Assembly: GCA_020746875.1 (NCBI GenBank)
Contig: JAGTJL010000010.1
Location: 434,001-498,000, forward strand
Direction: 5' to 3'
DNA from: Rhexocercosporidium sp. MPI-PUGE-AT-0058
Lineage: Eukaryota > Ascomycota > Leotiomycetes > Helotiales
DNA: 64,000 nucleotides
The notes under the pieces are model-generated. The model saw only the letters and a list, made by a program, of their open reading frames with translations. It had not been told where the DNA came from and searched no databases. This document shows positions 1 through 19,195 of this stretch, in pieces. A program made the position numbers and the translations under genes. Each line of letters starts with the position of its first letter. Within the stretch, counting starts at the first letter, position 1.

Positions 1-3000
1 TCCTTCAGATAGTAATCTGGCCCATGTACGCTCCGCTTCCTGCGCTGTGCGATCGTTGGAAACCTCTCAGCTTATCTTGGCGATAATTACTTCGTCTCAG
101 AAAGGATAGCGCAGAGAGGTAACAGAGAGTCAGAAGAAAAAGCGTCTCCTCGCTGGGATTAGCATTTACCGGGACGGGTTCTTTAAATTGCAAGTTCTAT
201 CATTAGAAACCCGTGGCCGGGTATGCTTTTGATTGCCAGACGGGAACCTTGCTCACTACTCAGTCCTAAACAAACGTCACAAGACGTTATGGTTCTCACG
301 TGTTTGACCATCCCTGATCTACAAGAGCACGGCTGTTGAGTATGTAAGTGATTGCGAGTCTGAGAGAGAACAGCCCGGTCAGTTGTCAATCCCAACGTCT
401 TTTGGCACAGACGCGGGATGACAATGTATCGGAAGAGATCAGTCCCGAAATCTGAGAAATTGTTCGGCAGGCGTTGTCGTTGTAGTTAATGATGCTTTTT
501 CAGCTCACTCAGTTCGCTAGGCCCAATGCGTGTAGAATTTTGATTTGGCCAATGTTTCTTCCCCCAGCGCTTCATGCTGGCATACCGGTATCTAGCCGCA
601 GTGTTAAAGTATTGAAAACACGATAGCTCAGACTTCTGCAAGTACGGAATAAGCATGAAGCATGAAGAAACGTCATTTCTGGGTTTGCGTGTGTCCTTTC
701 TTCTGACTGGATGCTCAAGTGACAATGATATCTCCAGTGCTTTGAGAACCTACGTCCAAGCCCGTGGTACTAAGATTGTACTTTTCTTCATTTCAAGCAT
801 GTTATCAAATATCTAATGCCAGAATGAGAGCAAAAATTTACTTTCCTGGTTCGCTTCCATATTCACAATACTGCTATTTCCTTCTTGCACGCACTATCAC
901 TCTCCATTCAGCCTTACCAAACACCCCCTCAAATTCCCAAGCAGCAATGCTACCAGGGGAACCTCCATGGAACCTCCCGCTGGCCGTCCCAAAAGCAAAG
1001 AAACAAATCCAGAGACATGCCCAATCCACGACCCGACCACGTTCCAACGTCCTCACCAGAAGCGTCCACAAACCGGCACTCAATCACATCCCCTCGCATC
1101 GCATTGCAGCCTTCGCCGCAACCCACTCGCCTCGACCTACCCAATAACTCCTTCTCTTCCAGCCTTCCCCCGCTAAGGCAAGCCATCGGATCCAGCCCCT
1201 TCTCCAAGCAGGACAACTCGGGCTGGGTTGAAAAGAAGCCACGGCGCGGACCCCGACGAGCTAGTTCCAGATGCGTCTCTTGAGTCTTGACAGGCGGGAT
1301 AGATAACGGAATGGGAGAGGTACGCTTTGCTTGCTTGCTTGCTTTGCTGCAAGCTATGCTGGTGTCACTCATGAGGTGTGGGCCAGACTTTGGTACAGAC
1401 CTGCAAGTGCTTCTTCAACTTCAAGGAAATTGGACATACCGAAACCCTCTCGTCAAGCACGCCTTGTAGGCGCGGGTGGGCCAGCCGTCTGCAATTGAAA
1501 AGGAGAACCTATGTGGAGGTGAGTATGAGGTGATTGTGTTGTGTGGGTGTCTTTGGGTGTGGGGTCTCTCCATATCTCTGATTTGTTCTGCTCCGGTCTC
1601 GCTGGATGTGTGTGTTGTTTACGTTTTTCTTGATGTCTTCGTTTGCCATGGAGCCAAGACCCTACTTTTCTTACCTTACCAAAACATCGTTGTCAACCTT
1701 CTCTAGCAAGAGGTGTAAGTTAGTATGCAGGTATTCAAAACTTGATCGAGAATTCAAGACCAAATCCGCAAGGAACAGTTCCTCTTACTTCTCAATCTTC
1801 CTTTACAAATGTAGGGAACTCTTTCGCCTTGAAACATTCCCATTCCTTACAACAGCCTCACAAGTTACTCGAGTACGGCTACTCTCCCTACACAGACCCT
1901 CCTTCAAAGTCAAACATAACCAACCATCCAAACCCTCCACAAGAGCAGCCTCCTCCGCCGCCCTTCCCACAACCAAAGGCCATAGGTTTGCAGAAACTAC
2001 TACAGCTTCCACCAACCGTACGCCATCAGAAGCTTCCTTCCACTTTGACAGACGCCTCTCGCTGGGTACCTGGAGTGGTGCGGTCTTTGTGATGATCTAG
2101 ACGACGGTCCGTCAATACTGAATTTGAATTCAAGAGGTCGATATACTTACACGAACTATCGACCGTCCCATAAGTTGGATGTCGGACCCGGAGAATAAGA
2201 CGAATCCATCAAGTCTATACTCTAGAACTTCCAGAACGATATTCATCTCCGTCTCCAAGCACAACAAAACACAACACGATCGAGACCCCAACCTCACCGA
2301 ACCAGCGAGCCTGGCACGCACGTCAAATTCAAAGAAGCCAAGTTCAAAGGTCTCTATACCGGCGCGTTCAAGACTTTCTACTAGTGAATGCAGAACGGCT
2401 CCGGCATGGACGCAGCCTCTATGGACGAGACATTCGAGTTCATAACCATTGGATAATTTACGACGGCACCAACTAACTACCAATCTACCGCAAGCTTCAC
2501 GAAAAGTACCCGTAGCTCCTAGCCTGGACGTCGGAGGGAAAATAACAGCTAGGCACTGTAAGTAACTATATCCACTATGGACTTACATGGAACAGCTCCT
2601 GGGAATCTACCGTATGTGCCCACGCAAGGCTTTGCTAGAGCCCGTTACAACTCTCGCGATTCGGAGAAGAAAGATTGGCGTTTATAGTGTCTTCTCTATC
2701 AACTAATCCAGGACTTAGTTCCACCCGGCCATCTAAAGGACAACTACTACTCGCAGACTTGATTCAAGTTGCCGCTCTTCCAAATCCGATCAATGAACTT
2801 TATTGCTTGTTCCACAAACTAGAGGGTATGACACTGGAGCGTCAGACAAATATATCTAGTGTTATTAGCTAGCAGATTCCCTCCATCAGCTGTTTCGGAG
2901 TCCAAACCAGCACGGATACTACTACCCTGTGCTTCATTCTCTTAAAGAAAACGCAAATATCATATCAAACTCAACTGTCACAAAACTTTTTCTAGGCATG

Positions 3001-4636
3001 AGTGTACCCATCCAAGCCAGCGGTTATGATGCCAATAAATTCGAGCTCGAAGATCTCATGCCAAAGTCCAATGTAAATCCAAATACCACATTCTCTTCCT
3101 AGATACCATTATCGAATCGACTTAGTAGGATTTACATGTCACTCCTCCGCTTCCATCCCATCATCCCCAAAAGCCAGGTCTAGATTCCCGCCCTCCAACC
3201 AATACTCCTCCAATACACACACCACAATCCCAGCCAGGTTAGCTCTCTGTCAACGAGTCAGGAACCCTCACCAGGAGATCCCAGCAAAACGCCTTCTCTA
3301 GATTCCACCAAATCACCTAGTTCAACCCAGGAGACCGGTCAGGTGCTTTGCGTTGAGTGTTGGTGTTGATTTTAGTGTTGGCGTCGTCGCTTGTTAGGGT
3401 CGGGCATAGCCGAAGAAGCTCGCGGTCGATCTGGTTCTGGATCTCTTGGAGTTTTTGCTTTTCTAGTTTGTGTATCGTTCTAGATTTGATTTTAGGTAGG
3501 TATCAGATCTAGATGTCGTATCGTAATGAGGGAAGACGCTATGTACCGACGGGATGGGTCGAGCTGGGGAAAAGACCGTCGTCGGAGCTTAGATTGGGTT
3601 CGGGTTATTTGAATTTGATGACAAGTGGTCCGTAGACCGTGGACTGTGGCTACTGTAGTTTGATAATTTCCCATATCTTGCAGTAGGGAAAATCGATTTT
3701 GTTCAAGATACATCCTGATGAGCTGAAATGAAATTCAAAGGAGCGTCATGCAATGCAGGGCTAGCTGATGGGAGGAGCGAATGACGATGGTTAACCAACT
3801 TCGTGTCTTCGCTCCAGTGTTGTGCCTCAATAGAGCAATGCAACAGATCAGAATATCTTCGAGGCTCGTGGGCAGCAGCTGCATTCAGCCTTCAGGCAGT
3901 TCCCATCCTATCCAAAGAGGGAGTTGCTGACCTGCAGAGGAGTATTAAATCTACATTTTATACTTGGATATCTATCCCTCCTGGCTTGTTTTCTTGATAG
4001 TGAAGCTTGGTCACTAAAGCCAGTTGTTGCAAGCATATTCAACCCCATACGGTGCTTGCCAATATCACACTAAATCTAGCTAGAAATCATGTGTTTTCAG
4101 TTTTTCATTCATCTATATTCTCAGTACTCTACACACACACCCCCGACTCTGACTTTTCGTTTTCCATTGTAAACACCCATCCACCCTTCCATTCCCTCAT
4201 CGTACTCATTCCCAAACACTCAGTCATCCATCCAATCGTAACTCAACAAGCTTTTCGAATTTCCAGCCCCGAAACACCAACCACGCTCGAAAGAAGAAGG
4301 AGCCATTTAAATACTCTACAAAAGCCACATCCATTAAATTAAATACCTTGATTTCAGAGAAGACCAAGGTTATCCATCGATGCGAGGTCAGACCAGACAC
4401 AGTAAGAAAAGGAATAAGCAGAACCCGCCATCCAAGCAACAGCGGTAGCAACAATGAGAGAAGCAAGCCCGTCCAACTAGGATAGGAAGGTTGCAAGAAG
4501 AAGAAGGTGAAGCAGGTATTCAACCCAGCCGTCCAACATCCAAGACGTGATAATTACAAGGGGGAAGAAGGACTTTTATCATGCCTCGGATACAGTTGGT
4601 ATGCCAGTCGTCGGAGCTTGGAATGGAGAAATGCAT
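1..4636. other. No supportable gene; possible decayed coding traces
   Basis: I find no gene here that I can defend. Open stretches are short and overlap on both strands. A proline-rich reading at about 1742-2092 (+) lacks an ATG. Around 2300-2420 (+) a short stretch reads like protein (GTHVKFKEAKFKGLYTGAF) but is followed by stops, so this may be the remains of a decayed gene. The last few hundred bases before 4636 are probably the 3' UTR and terminator of the kinase gene on the minus strand. Confidence 0.5.
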
Positions 4637-7600
4637 TCAAGTGGCAGCATTGAAGGTCCTGATCATCATTCTCTTCTTACGTTCATCGGCCACCAATACG
4701 TTTCGGACTTTCATCACGGATTCCAGGGTCTCGAGGAGGCGATGGAAAGTGCTGGCGGCGCCTTTCTCCTGTGTTAAGCGTGCGATGCTGAGATGGTGTT
4801 TCTTGCCATGCTCAATGACAGTCATGATTTCAACAGCGAAAGAAACTTCCTTCATGTCGAGGACTGTGGAGATGGTTAGCCATGGCCAAATCATCTGAGA
4901 TTGACGACTTACAATTCTCAGCTCCAACCTTTGCAAACACGATGTTTCTCTCCTTGTTGACCTGTACATCTTGAATACCATAACGTCTCCAATCCTTCAG
5001 CAGTAAGGTAACCTCTCGCCTAGTACGCCGTTGCGATAGCGTAAAGCATAGGAACCCTGAGGCAGGCTTCACATGGAACAATTTAGCTAACCAGCTTTGT
5101 TGTGGTACAATCTGTCGAGCTCTTGCATCTACACTTTGATCCCGTTCATGTATGGCCTGTCTTCGCGCATCTGCGATCGAGTCTTGAACACTTTCGTCAT
5201 CCTCGTAGATATCATGAGCTAGAGACACGTTAGTTGGAGATCGTCACCCAAAGTTGCTGTCTGTACTTACCACTAACAGACATGTCCGGCTTAGAGCTTC
5301 GCTTTCTGAATAGTCTGCCAAATCCAAACTGCTTCTTCTTGGGTTGTTCCTTATGAGGCGACTGGAGATGAGGGTTTTGGGGGCGTTCGTATGGAGGGGC
5401 CACTGAATCATTGCTCGTAGGCTTCGAGGGTACGGAACTGGAGCTAATTATGGACAATCGTGAACCATCGTCGTCAGTCTTGGACATACGCTTGAACCAC
5501 CCAGATCGTTTGCGGACTATTGTACCGGTGCTCGTCTCATATTGGTCTCCATCATCTCGGATTTCGCTTATGGGTGCAAGGTCCGGAGAAATATCATGTT
5601 TGGAAGTTGCCTTGTATTGCTGACGAAGGTCAAGCCCAGGCCTTTGGTAGGTTCTCAATGGGGCTACCTCATCGATACCAAGTCCGCCTACCATTAAGGG
5701 AGGTGGTGCACTTTGAGAGCTCTTCTTTCGGATTGTCAGGGGCGCTGGCGGTCTGACAGGACTCAAAGGCGATGAGGGCTGAACGACTCTGATTGTATTT
5801 CTAACACCATTGCTTGGCTGTACGAAACGTTCATCCACCTGGCGGTGGGTAAATTTCCACGCTTCAGGAGCTGATGCAATACGGCCATTCTTTGCTTCAA
5901 CCTTTCGTTGTTGCTCCGGGACAGGAGTCCTCTCTCGTGTTCGACGTGGAGAAGAATCTTCGCCTCTTGACTCGTGAATTGAGGGAAGTGCTCTATTTAG
6001 GGATTGGTGTCTGTTATCTGAAGGAGCGGATGTAACACGGCGATCAGCCATAAATTGAGTTGGAGACAATGGCTGGATGAGGCGATCGATATGATTAACC
6101 ATGCGATCCAAGTAACCTGGCGATTCATCACCTCCGAATTGCTTCCGAAGCTCTGCTTGCTTTCGTGCTTCCAACAATTCATATCTCACTGAATCTGAAC
6201 GGGCAGGAGGGGCAGGAAGTGGTCGAGTATCCAACGAGGAATGCTTGACTCTTGAGTTCGACAGGCCCCGCGATGGTTTCTCTAGCTCAGAATCAACTTC
6301 CGATACTATAGATATTCTGTTGAATGCCTCGTCACAATCCTTGGCTAGGCTGCTGCTCAACTGCTGAACATCTTCATTCCATATCTGGCTGACACGACCA
6401 GGCTTTGGCGCCGTAGTGAAGGACTGAGATGCAAGCGATTGGGCCTTTCTTGAGCGGATGTATCTTGTAGAAGCAGGTGTCCCATTAACTGGGCGTAGAA
6501 CACTACCTCCATCATCAGTGACTTCAGTATGATTACTGTGCCTGCCGTGAAGTGCACTGGGGAAAGGTGGAGCCGAGCTGTTTCTCTGGGTGGCATTTGA
6601 CAGTCTTCGGGAATGGGAGAAGCTGACGCCTCTCTTGTGTCTCAAATTGACCCGAACCTGGCCGTTGCTGGTCCGACTGAGGGTAGAACTCATCGAACTC
6701 CGAGACGCATATATTCTTGGAGGAGGGACAAGCTTTTGAAATCGACTCCGGTCTCCAGAGCAAGCCCGAGATCCCTGCCAGGGCCTAGTTGTGGGCTTTG
6801 CCTCATCCCAAAGATTACCCTCAGGTGGGGGGTGGATGGTGATTTTGGCAGCTTCATTGCGACATGTGTCAAGGTGTTGCGGTCTAGATGCCTTGAAGGG
6901 ATCATAACTCTGCTCCGTTTCTGCGCCGTTGCTGACAACAGTGAATTTTGAGATTTGCCGTCCATGTCCTTTTGCTGAAGGGAAATGGCAAGTAGAGTAT
7001 GTCTTTGTGAGATTGAGCGGTCTAACATGATGGTAATCACTGTTAGAATAAGCAAGCTCAGGGGCGTAATTCTCCAACTCTGCATCGCGATACTTCAAGA
7101 GCAGGGTGTAGAACAACTTGGGTTCGTTTGGCCTATATGACGTTAGAACGGTGGAAGAGGCCGAGATTTGAGCAACTTACTTATCACTGAGGAGAGCGTC
7201 AATGAGTTGTTGTTCTGTATACATGTGCCACATTGATCTCAGATTGCGGAGAAGGTCTTTGTGGATGTCGTTCTTGCGAATGACGGTAAGATCGCAATCC
7301 TTCAGGTTAGGAGACTGTGGATAAGAGCCGCGACTGAGGTTGTCCAAGTAGTCGTACTTCTTGATCAGAGGGTGCTTCCATACCTGCTGAAGTCGGATCC
7401 GGTCCTTCGGGTTGACTTGTAGGATTCTGTGAATCAAGCTCTTGGCATCTTCACTGAACTCAGCGGGCATTGAGTACTGGCCTCTCCTGATCTTTCTCAG
7501 CAGTGGCCGTAGAGCATCCTGGCTTGAGCCGTCCACATCAAAGGGAAGGCGTCCAGCAAGCATAGCGTAAAACACAACCCCCAAGCTCCATATGTCAATC

Positions 7601-8598
7601 ATGTCTCCTCGATATTCGGATCCACCTATTAGTTCAGGGGCTGCATAGTGCGGACTTCCACAAGAAGTTTTGAGTTTGTGGTCCGGGGTTTGCTGCAATG
7701 CAGCCATTCCGAAGTCTGCGATTTTGATCTCTCCACGCTTGGTCAAGAGGATGTTTTCGGGCTTGAGGTCCCTATGGCATATCTTGAAAGAGTGACAATA
7801 ACCGATAGCACTGAGCATTTGTCGAAAGTACTTCACTGCTTCCTCTTCGTCAAGACGACCGCATGCTGAAATATGTTCGAAAAGCTCTCCATTGTCAACA
7901 AACTCCAGTACTAGGTATCTGTTCTTCGTTAGTAACAGGATTTGGCTGAAGAGTGACTAGAAATCCTACATCTCTGTGCGATTCTCCCAGATATCATATA
8001 GCTTCATGATATTCGGATGTTGAATGAGCTTCATGATAGCCACCTCCCGCTCAATTCCCAGCGGCATACGTCTGACACCATCTTCTGCGTCTGCTTGATT
8101 TGACTCTACCTCTTCCAGGTTTGCGAGACTCCCAGCTTGTGATATCTGTGCGTTCTTCTTCTGAACAATCTTGATTGCTGCCTCTTGCCCAGAATACATG
8201 TGCCGTGCAAATCTTACGCGCGCCGTAGCTCCCTGTCCCAGAGTCTTGCCTAGCTTCCAAGGTCCAATGCATTTCTTGATTATCTTGGCGTTGGAATCTG
8301 TAGAGGTCGTAGAGTATTGCGAGTTGCGATTGGAGGTTGAATAGTCCTTGATTGCGGAGAGCCGTGGGTTTTCCAAATTTACGCCGACGGATGGGTCGCG
8401 GCGGGGTTCTCGCAGATGGCTGTGATCTCGCGATTGTGCTTGGGTCTGGAGGAATCCGTTTGTCTGGAGGCTCTCGTGGTGTGGTATTGAGGGAGGCTTG
8501 GACGGATGGTCAGGGAGTTGCTGTTGCGTATTGTTCACCCGTCGAGTCGCCTCTCCAAGAGCTGGACGACGCGTCGTGGGTCGAGAGTAGTTGTTCAT
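4637..8598 (-). CDS. Gin4/Hsl1/Nim1-type septin-ring Ser/Thr kinase
   Basis: This is a large CAMK-type kinase of the Gin4/Kcc4/Hsl1 group, which in fungi acts at septin rings and links bud-neck or septum assembly to the Swe1/Wee1 cell-cycle checkpoint. Exons inferred: 8598-7970, 7918-7181, 7132-5271, 5218-4913 and 4863-4637; all phases join and give about 1253 residues. The kinase domain starts near residue 113 (LGKTLGQGATARV, then the AAIK lysine), has HRDLKPEN with the catalytic Asp near residue 260, DFG near 278-280 and SPHYAAPE. A long Ser/Pro/Arg-rich middle follows, and a C-terminal region resembles a KA1 membrane-binding domain. Introns carry GTAAGT/GTAGGA donors and CTAAC branch points. 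The ATG at 8598 begins a basic, Gln-rich leader. Which of the three yeast paralogues it matches cannot be decided from sequence alone. Confidence 0.93.
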
Positions 8599-10318
8599 CT
8601 TGCCAGAAGTTCCTATTAAGGCTTCATCGGGTTTGCTAGAACGATCGCGGTGCCGAAGGGAGGTTTCTCGACCGGCCAGGTATCAACTGGGCTCGGAATA
8701 TTAACTGAAGAAACGTTGCATCGGGTTGGCAAGGAGATGTCGACGCGGGTTTTGAAGTCGGTGGAGTGAAGAGAGATGGACAAGTGGAATTGGATCTTCG
8801 CCAGCCTCGTCAGTAACTCGATTCAATCCGGGTCATACCCAATGGATTGGGACTGCATACATGTGTGATGCTGGCACGCGTCACATGCGGGAGGGGAACG
8901 AATGCGCGGATAGAGCTAGGAGCAACGAGGCTGGAAGAACGGCTCACCTGGCTCGCAAAAGAAAAAGAAAAGGAGCGTATTGTAGGGTAGTGAGGGCAAG
9001 AGAAAATTGATAGCTGCAAGTAAAGCAATCTAGAATTGGTCGGCGGAGGGTGTGGAATGCGTTGCTGTGAAAGGGTGTCAGGATGATGTTTTTGTTGACT
9101 TTGCCCGAATTCCTGGGCGGAGGGCCGGACTGGAATGTGCCGTGGAACATCGCTCACTCCACGACACCGAACACTCTCATCTGGACAAGCATACAACGGA
9201 ATGAAATCAATGTCAAGCAGAACAAACATTGGTATCTAATCATATGACACAATTCATGGAGTAGCAGTGACATGGAATATGCTTCCTACCTTTGCTACAC
9301 GTGAGAGCTTTACAGCGCGATCATGTCAGAGGCCAATACATTGGTCCCGCTTTCGAATTCTCGAATTACTGAGGGCTCTTAAGTATGATAGAGATCGTGA
9401 TCTTTAGATCTTCAAAGGCTCGAGTACCATCGCATCATCTCAGCATTTTAGATTGAGGCTCCTTGACTTCAATGAGGAAACTCATTCAGCATTTCTTGAT
9501 AGGGACTGCTGCGAGGACTCATAGTACAACGAGCGAGAAGCTCTAGGTACTCTTTGCAGAAGCAGTATGGTTGTAGAAACACCCACCGTCTCATGCAGCT
9601 GTCTATTAACCTCTTGCATTGGCTTTCTCCAGACCCTTCCACGTCAGCACCTGCACACAGATGCTTCGGGTCCAGAATATTGGAGTATTTCGGAAGCCAT
9701 GAAGATTACGGAGCATCCGCAGTAGTCAATAGATGCTTCTCAAAAATGGGTTTCTTAACTGAGAGCATGCTCTTCACTTCATTCTGATTCATCACTAATA
9801 GAGGTTAACAGAGAACATATGTGATGGCCTTATAGGAAAGTGTTTGTAGAGTTAGAAGCATAGGTCTCCATATGGGTATACACATCTACAAGCTTGCAAG
9901 AAGTACTCTCACATGATCTCTTGGTAGGTAAGTACAGAAGTGGAGATCCAAGTGTCATCAAGAGCGAATGATGCAGTGTGAGTTCCTGCTCTGAATTCCA
10001 GACTCCGAAGTAGCAACTATGTTGGAGCTAGGTATTCTTGACAAGGTTGGGAGCCGAAAGGGTTCTAGAATCTTGAACGACAAATTTTACAAAAAGTGGC
10101 GGATAGATCTCGTTTGTTTCTCTGGTTGTTGGATGGGTTTCGAAAGGGAAGTGAAGTGAAGAAATGTGAGGTGAAGTGTAGTTGCCTATTTTAGCCCCAT
10201 TTGTCTTGGCGCCTAAACTTTAATCGCGTCACCTCTCTCCAGTACGCGTCGCGATACTCCCTGCGCCGTTCAGTCTACAACCACAAAATTTCAGCAGAAC
10301 AGCCTCCAAAAGGCAGAA
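8599..10318. other. Divergent intergenic region, kinase / SMC5
   Basis: About 1.7 kb separates the divergently transcribed kinase and SMC5 genes, so it must hold both promoters and 5' leaders. I see no convincing ORF, tRNA or repeat. The last 120 bases before the SMC5 ATG are purine- then pyrimidine-biased, as in many fungal 5' leaders. Confidence 0.6.
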
Positions 10319-13947
<3,629 letters not shown>

Positions 13948-14346
13948 GTTGATAGGAGAGATGGCGTGGCTGAGCTGTTTGACTTTATGGCGTTTGGATG
14001 AGGAGTTAGTGATATCTTCTTGCGAATATATTTTGGGCCGGGGACCATTGGGACTGGAGGAGGCTAAGTCATTTGGGGGAATGTATAATAACGCGGTTAT
14101 GACAGTGAGGCCGGGAGATGGGTCGGTGGATGGGTGATCCGAATGTCTGGGGCTCGTTCTCTGTAGATGAGGCTGCACTCGCGTGCCTGTGCTAAAATTC
14201 ACGATTTCAAGTCTTAAGCATAAGACATAAATCCCCACGGCAAGTACTGCAAGTGAGGTATACTCGTCACAGCCTTCAACTCGGTATCTGCAGATCAATT
14301 TGATTTGACATTATACAAAGTCTATTATCCTCAGGGGTATCACATT
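13948..14346. other. Convergent intergenic region
   Basis: About 400 bases between the 3' ends of SMC5 (+) and the pepsin-like gene (-). It should contain both polyadenylation regions. I see no gene in it. Confidence 0.6.
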
Positions 14347-15830
14347 CTACAAAAGCAAACCAATACTCAACACCAAAGCACTCACACAGACACCTACTCC
14401 CACACCACCTCTCACTCCGCCATTCTTCTTCCCCTCCCCAGTAGCAGCCGGAGAAGCAGTACTCGACGCCGTCTTCGAAGCCTCATACGCCTCCAAGCTT
14501 CCAACCGCCCACCCCAAATCCCCATCAGTCAAACCATGCTGCACGCACTGTAACTCATCCGGTCCTTCCGTATAAGCCATCGTGTTGTTCGCTAATCCTA
14601 CACTCAGGGTCCTGGCCTGGTAATCTGCGAAGACGTATACCTGACTTAGGAACGGCGCACCTAGGATGGGCGAATCTGTTTCTTCACGGATAGAGACGAG
14701 AGAGGAAGGGATGGTGACGGTCAGACCATTTGACAGTGTGATTGTCAGGTCTGAGGATTCTGAGGCCTTGAGACTTTGATAGATGGATTGAGAGAGGACG
14801 AGAGCGGCTTCTTGGGGCTCGACACAGGCCTTGAAAGAGGACTTACCGAGCTCTTGCCCGGAGATGGATATTGACGAGACATCTACTTCCCATGGACACT
14901 GCCTAGCTAGCTTGAATGCTCCAACTGGATATGTCTCCTTCAAAAGCTCGCCTTGTACTCGACTTGTAGAATAACCTCCCAAGATCATGGTACCGTTCCG
15001 CTCAAGGTCCGGACCAGCAGCAGCTGGGACACCGTAGTAAAGCCCAATAGACCTAGAAGCAGTCCTGCCACTTTCGTAGAAGTACTTGATGAACGTGGAA
15101 TTTAAGCCTAGTCCTAGTACTTGCTGCTCACTTGTGTCCACGAAGCCGATCATGGCGCCCGAGCCCGCAGTTGCGTTGCTCCCGAACGAGTCGTAGTGAG
15201 AAATGGAGCCGAAGATACCGTCTTGCACGTTTGACGAGTAGTAGTAGTTCTGAGGTAGAACTAGGTTCGTGTATGCCGTGCCGTACTTGACCTCTGCGTT
15301 CTTTACGGCTGTGGTGGTCAGGGCGTTCTCGGGGACCCAGTGAAGTTCGAGGATGTTTGGAAGTATATAGGCGCTGAGGTCTTGAGGTCGTAGTATCCAT
15401 GGCAGGTGAAAGAGCGGTTGAAAGTGTATTGGTTCCAATTGTTAAAGCTCGAGCCCGTCGTATCTGCATTGGCATTGTAGGTGAAGCTATTGGGACAAGG
15501 CGCATCCTTTGAGCCCGTTGAAGTAGTAGCTATGTATGTCTGGTTATGTGCTGTCGAGAGCGCCGCAACGATAGGGTATGGCTGCCCTGGCGGTTTCTGC
15601 GATCCTCCTTCATACTGTACGCCAATCCAGAGATATGTGCCGCGTTGGGAGGAGAGGGAGGGGTTCGATGTCCATGGGTTGGGGCTTAGTTCGAATCGAA
15701 GAATGTCGGATCCAAATGTTGCATCGTCGCAGACTCCTGGTCCGTCGGCTGCAGATAGCCATGGAAGGGCGAGAGAGAGGAGGACGAGTGCATCTCTGAA
15801 CTGATGTCTGTTCAACGAATGTGGTAGCAT
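14347..15830 (-). CDS. Pepsin-like aspartic peptidase homologue, catalytic motifs lost, one frame break
   Basis: A secreted protein with the A1 (pepsin) fold. The start at 15830 gives a signal peptide (LVLLSLALPWLSAADG). Fold landmarks in order: a first-lobe strand (GTYLWIGVQYEGG), GIFGSIS, a GLGLNSTFI helix region, MILGGYSTSRVQGEL and the C-terminal ILGAPFLSQVYVFADY. The end is a glycine-rich linker plus a hydrophobic tail, as in GPI-anchored yapsin-like proteases. Neither catalytic D-T/S-G is present: the first site reads VAALSTAHN and the second CVEPQEAALVL, so I infer a non-catalytic pseudo-peptidase. The reading frame must change between about 15438 and 15318 by one missing base. No usable GT donor of the right phase lies there, so this looks like a frameshift (mutation or sequence error) rather than an intron. 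Confidence 0.7.
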
Positions 15831-18201
<2,371 letters not shown>

Positions 18202-19195
18202 GGATTTTTAGCCGGTGCTTGGCGCAATTGGAAAAACGCAGAAAATGTTTGGTTTTTCTTTCAGGTCGCTTCAACACCATTGCTTTCGAAGACCATTTTT
18301 TTTTTTCACTTGTTCATCGCCATCTTGAAATTGATCGTGTTGATTCTTACGTACCATTTCTGTGACATTAAAAATAGCTGGGTGGTTATCATTTTCATGT
18401 CTCTCGTCTGTTCTTGAGTTTTCTCATTGCAATTCATACCTCAACTTCCCATCGAGAAGGATAAAGAAACATGTGTATCAAATTGCCGTCAGAACGATGC
18501 TCTTAGAATGCAGTGCGACAGTTCAAATGATATTCTCTAAACCGATTTCGGTAACCACCAGTTGGATTGGTGCGCTGCCGGTGGGGCCGGTTACATCTTT
18601 CTGGCAGTTAATGGACACAACGTCTTGATCAAGTCGACTTTATCTTGCGACATAGTCCGACTGATATAACTAACTCCACTTTGTCGGAAATTCCTCCTTC
18701 TTTCGGACCGTCAAGCTGTGGGGTCCTCGCCAATGTGCATCCCAGAATCCCACCTTTGAGCTACCCCGCAACGACTTTCATGACCACCGACGCACGATCT
18801 ACTTCGCTAGCATCAGTTGCTCTGAAGTCCTCTTTCAAGAAGTCCTTGTCCCCTCTAGGAAGTGCCTGGATGAGAGATCTTGGCTGGTTTTTCGGGCCGA
18901 AATACAGTGCTTGGAGCGTTGGAATCGGTCCTACTTTTGATGTTTTGCGAGCTTAGATAGCTTCAGTATAAGGCATCTACCCCGCAAGACACCAGCTACA
19001 CATGTATTCTAAGCCTCTTCGCCGTCGTTGTCAGTACAGCAGGCTTGGCAATTAACTTGAATTGAACTTCTTGCAAGTGAACTTGGAGAGGAAGCAGTCT
19101 TCCGTCCTTTACGTCAATGGAGTATATATTTGCCCCATTCTTCATCTCGCAGTTCTGAAAGTAGAGGTTAGAAACCAGTACATCTAATTGACAGC
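18202..19195. other. Intergenic region with possible decayed minus-strand coding traces
   Basis: About 1 kb. A T10 tract at about 18298-18307 lies in the presumed terminator of the decarboxylase. Between about 18560 and 18960 the minus strand has protein-like stretches in two frames with a stop between them, which I cannot assign. No intact gene is supportable. Confidence 0.35.

Noticed and set aside
764..1283. Plus-strand Pro/Ser-rich ORFs near 0.9-1.3 kb
   Set aside because: Three overlapping frames of similar length, no motif, and equally long ORFs on the other strand.
18645..18956. 103-codon plus-strand ORF
   Set aside because: No motif. The minus strand shows more protein-like but broken readings, so neither is called.
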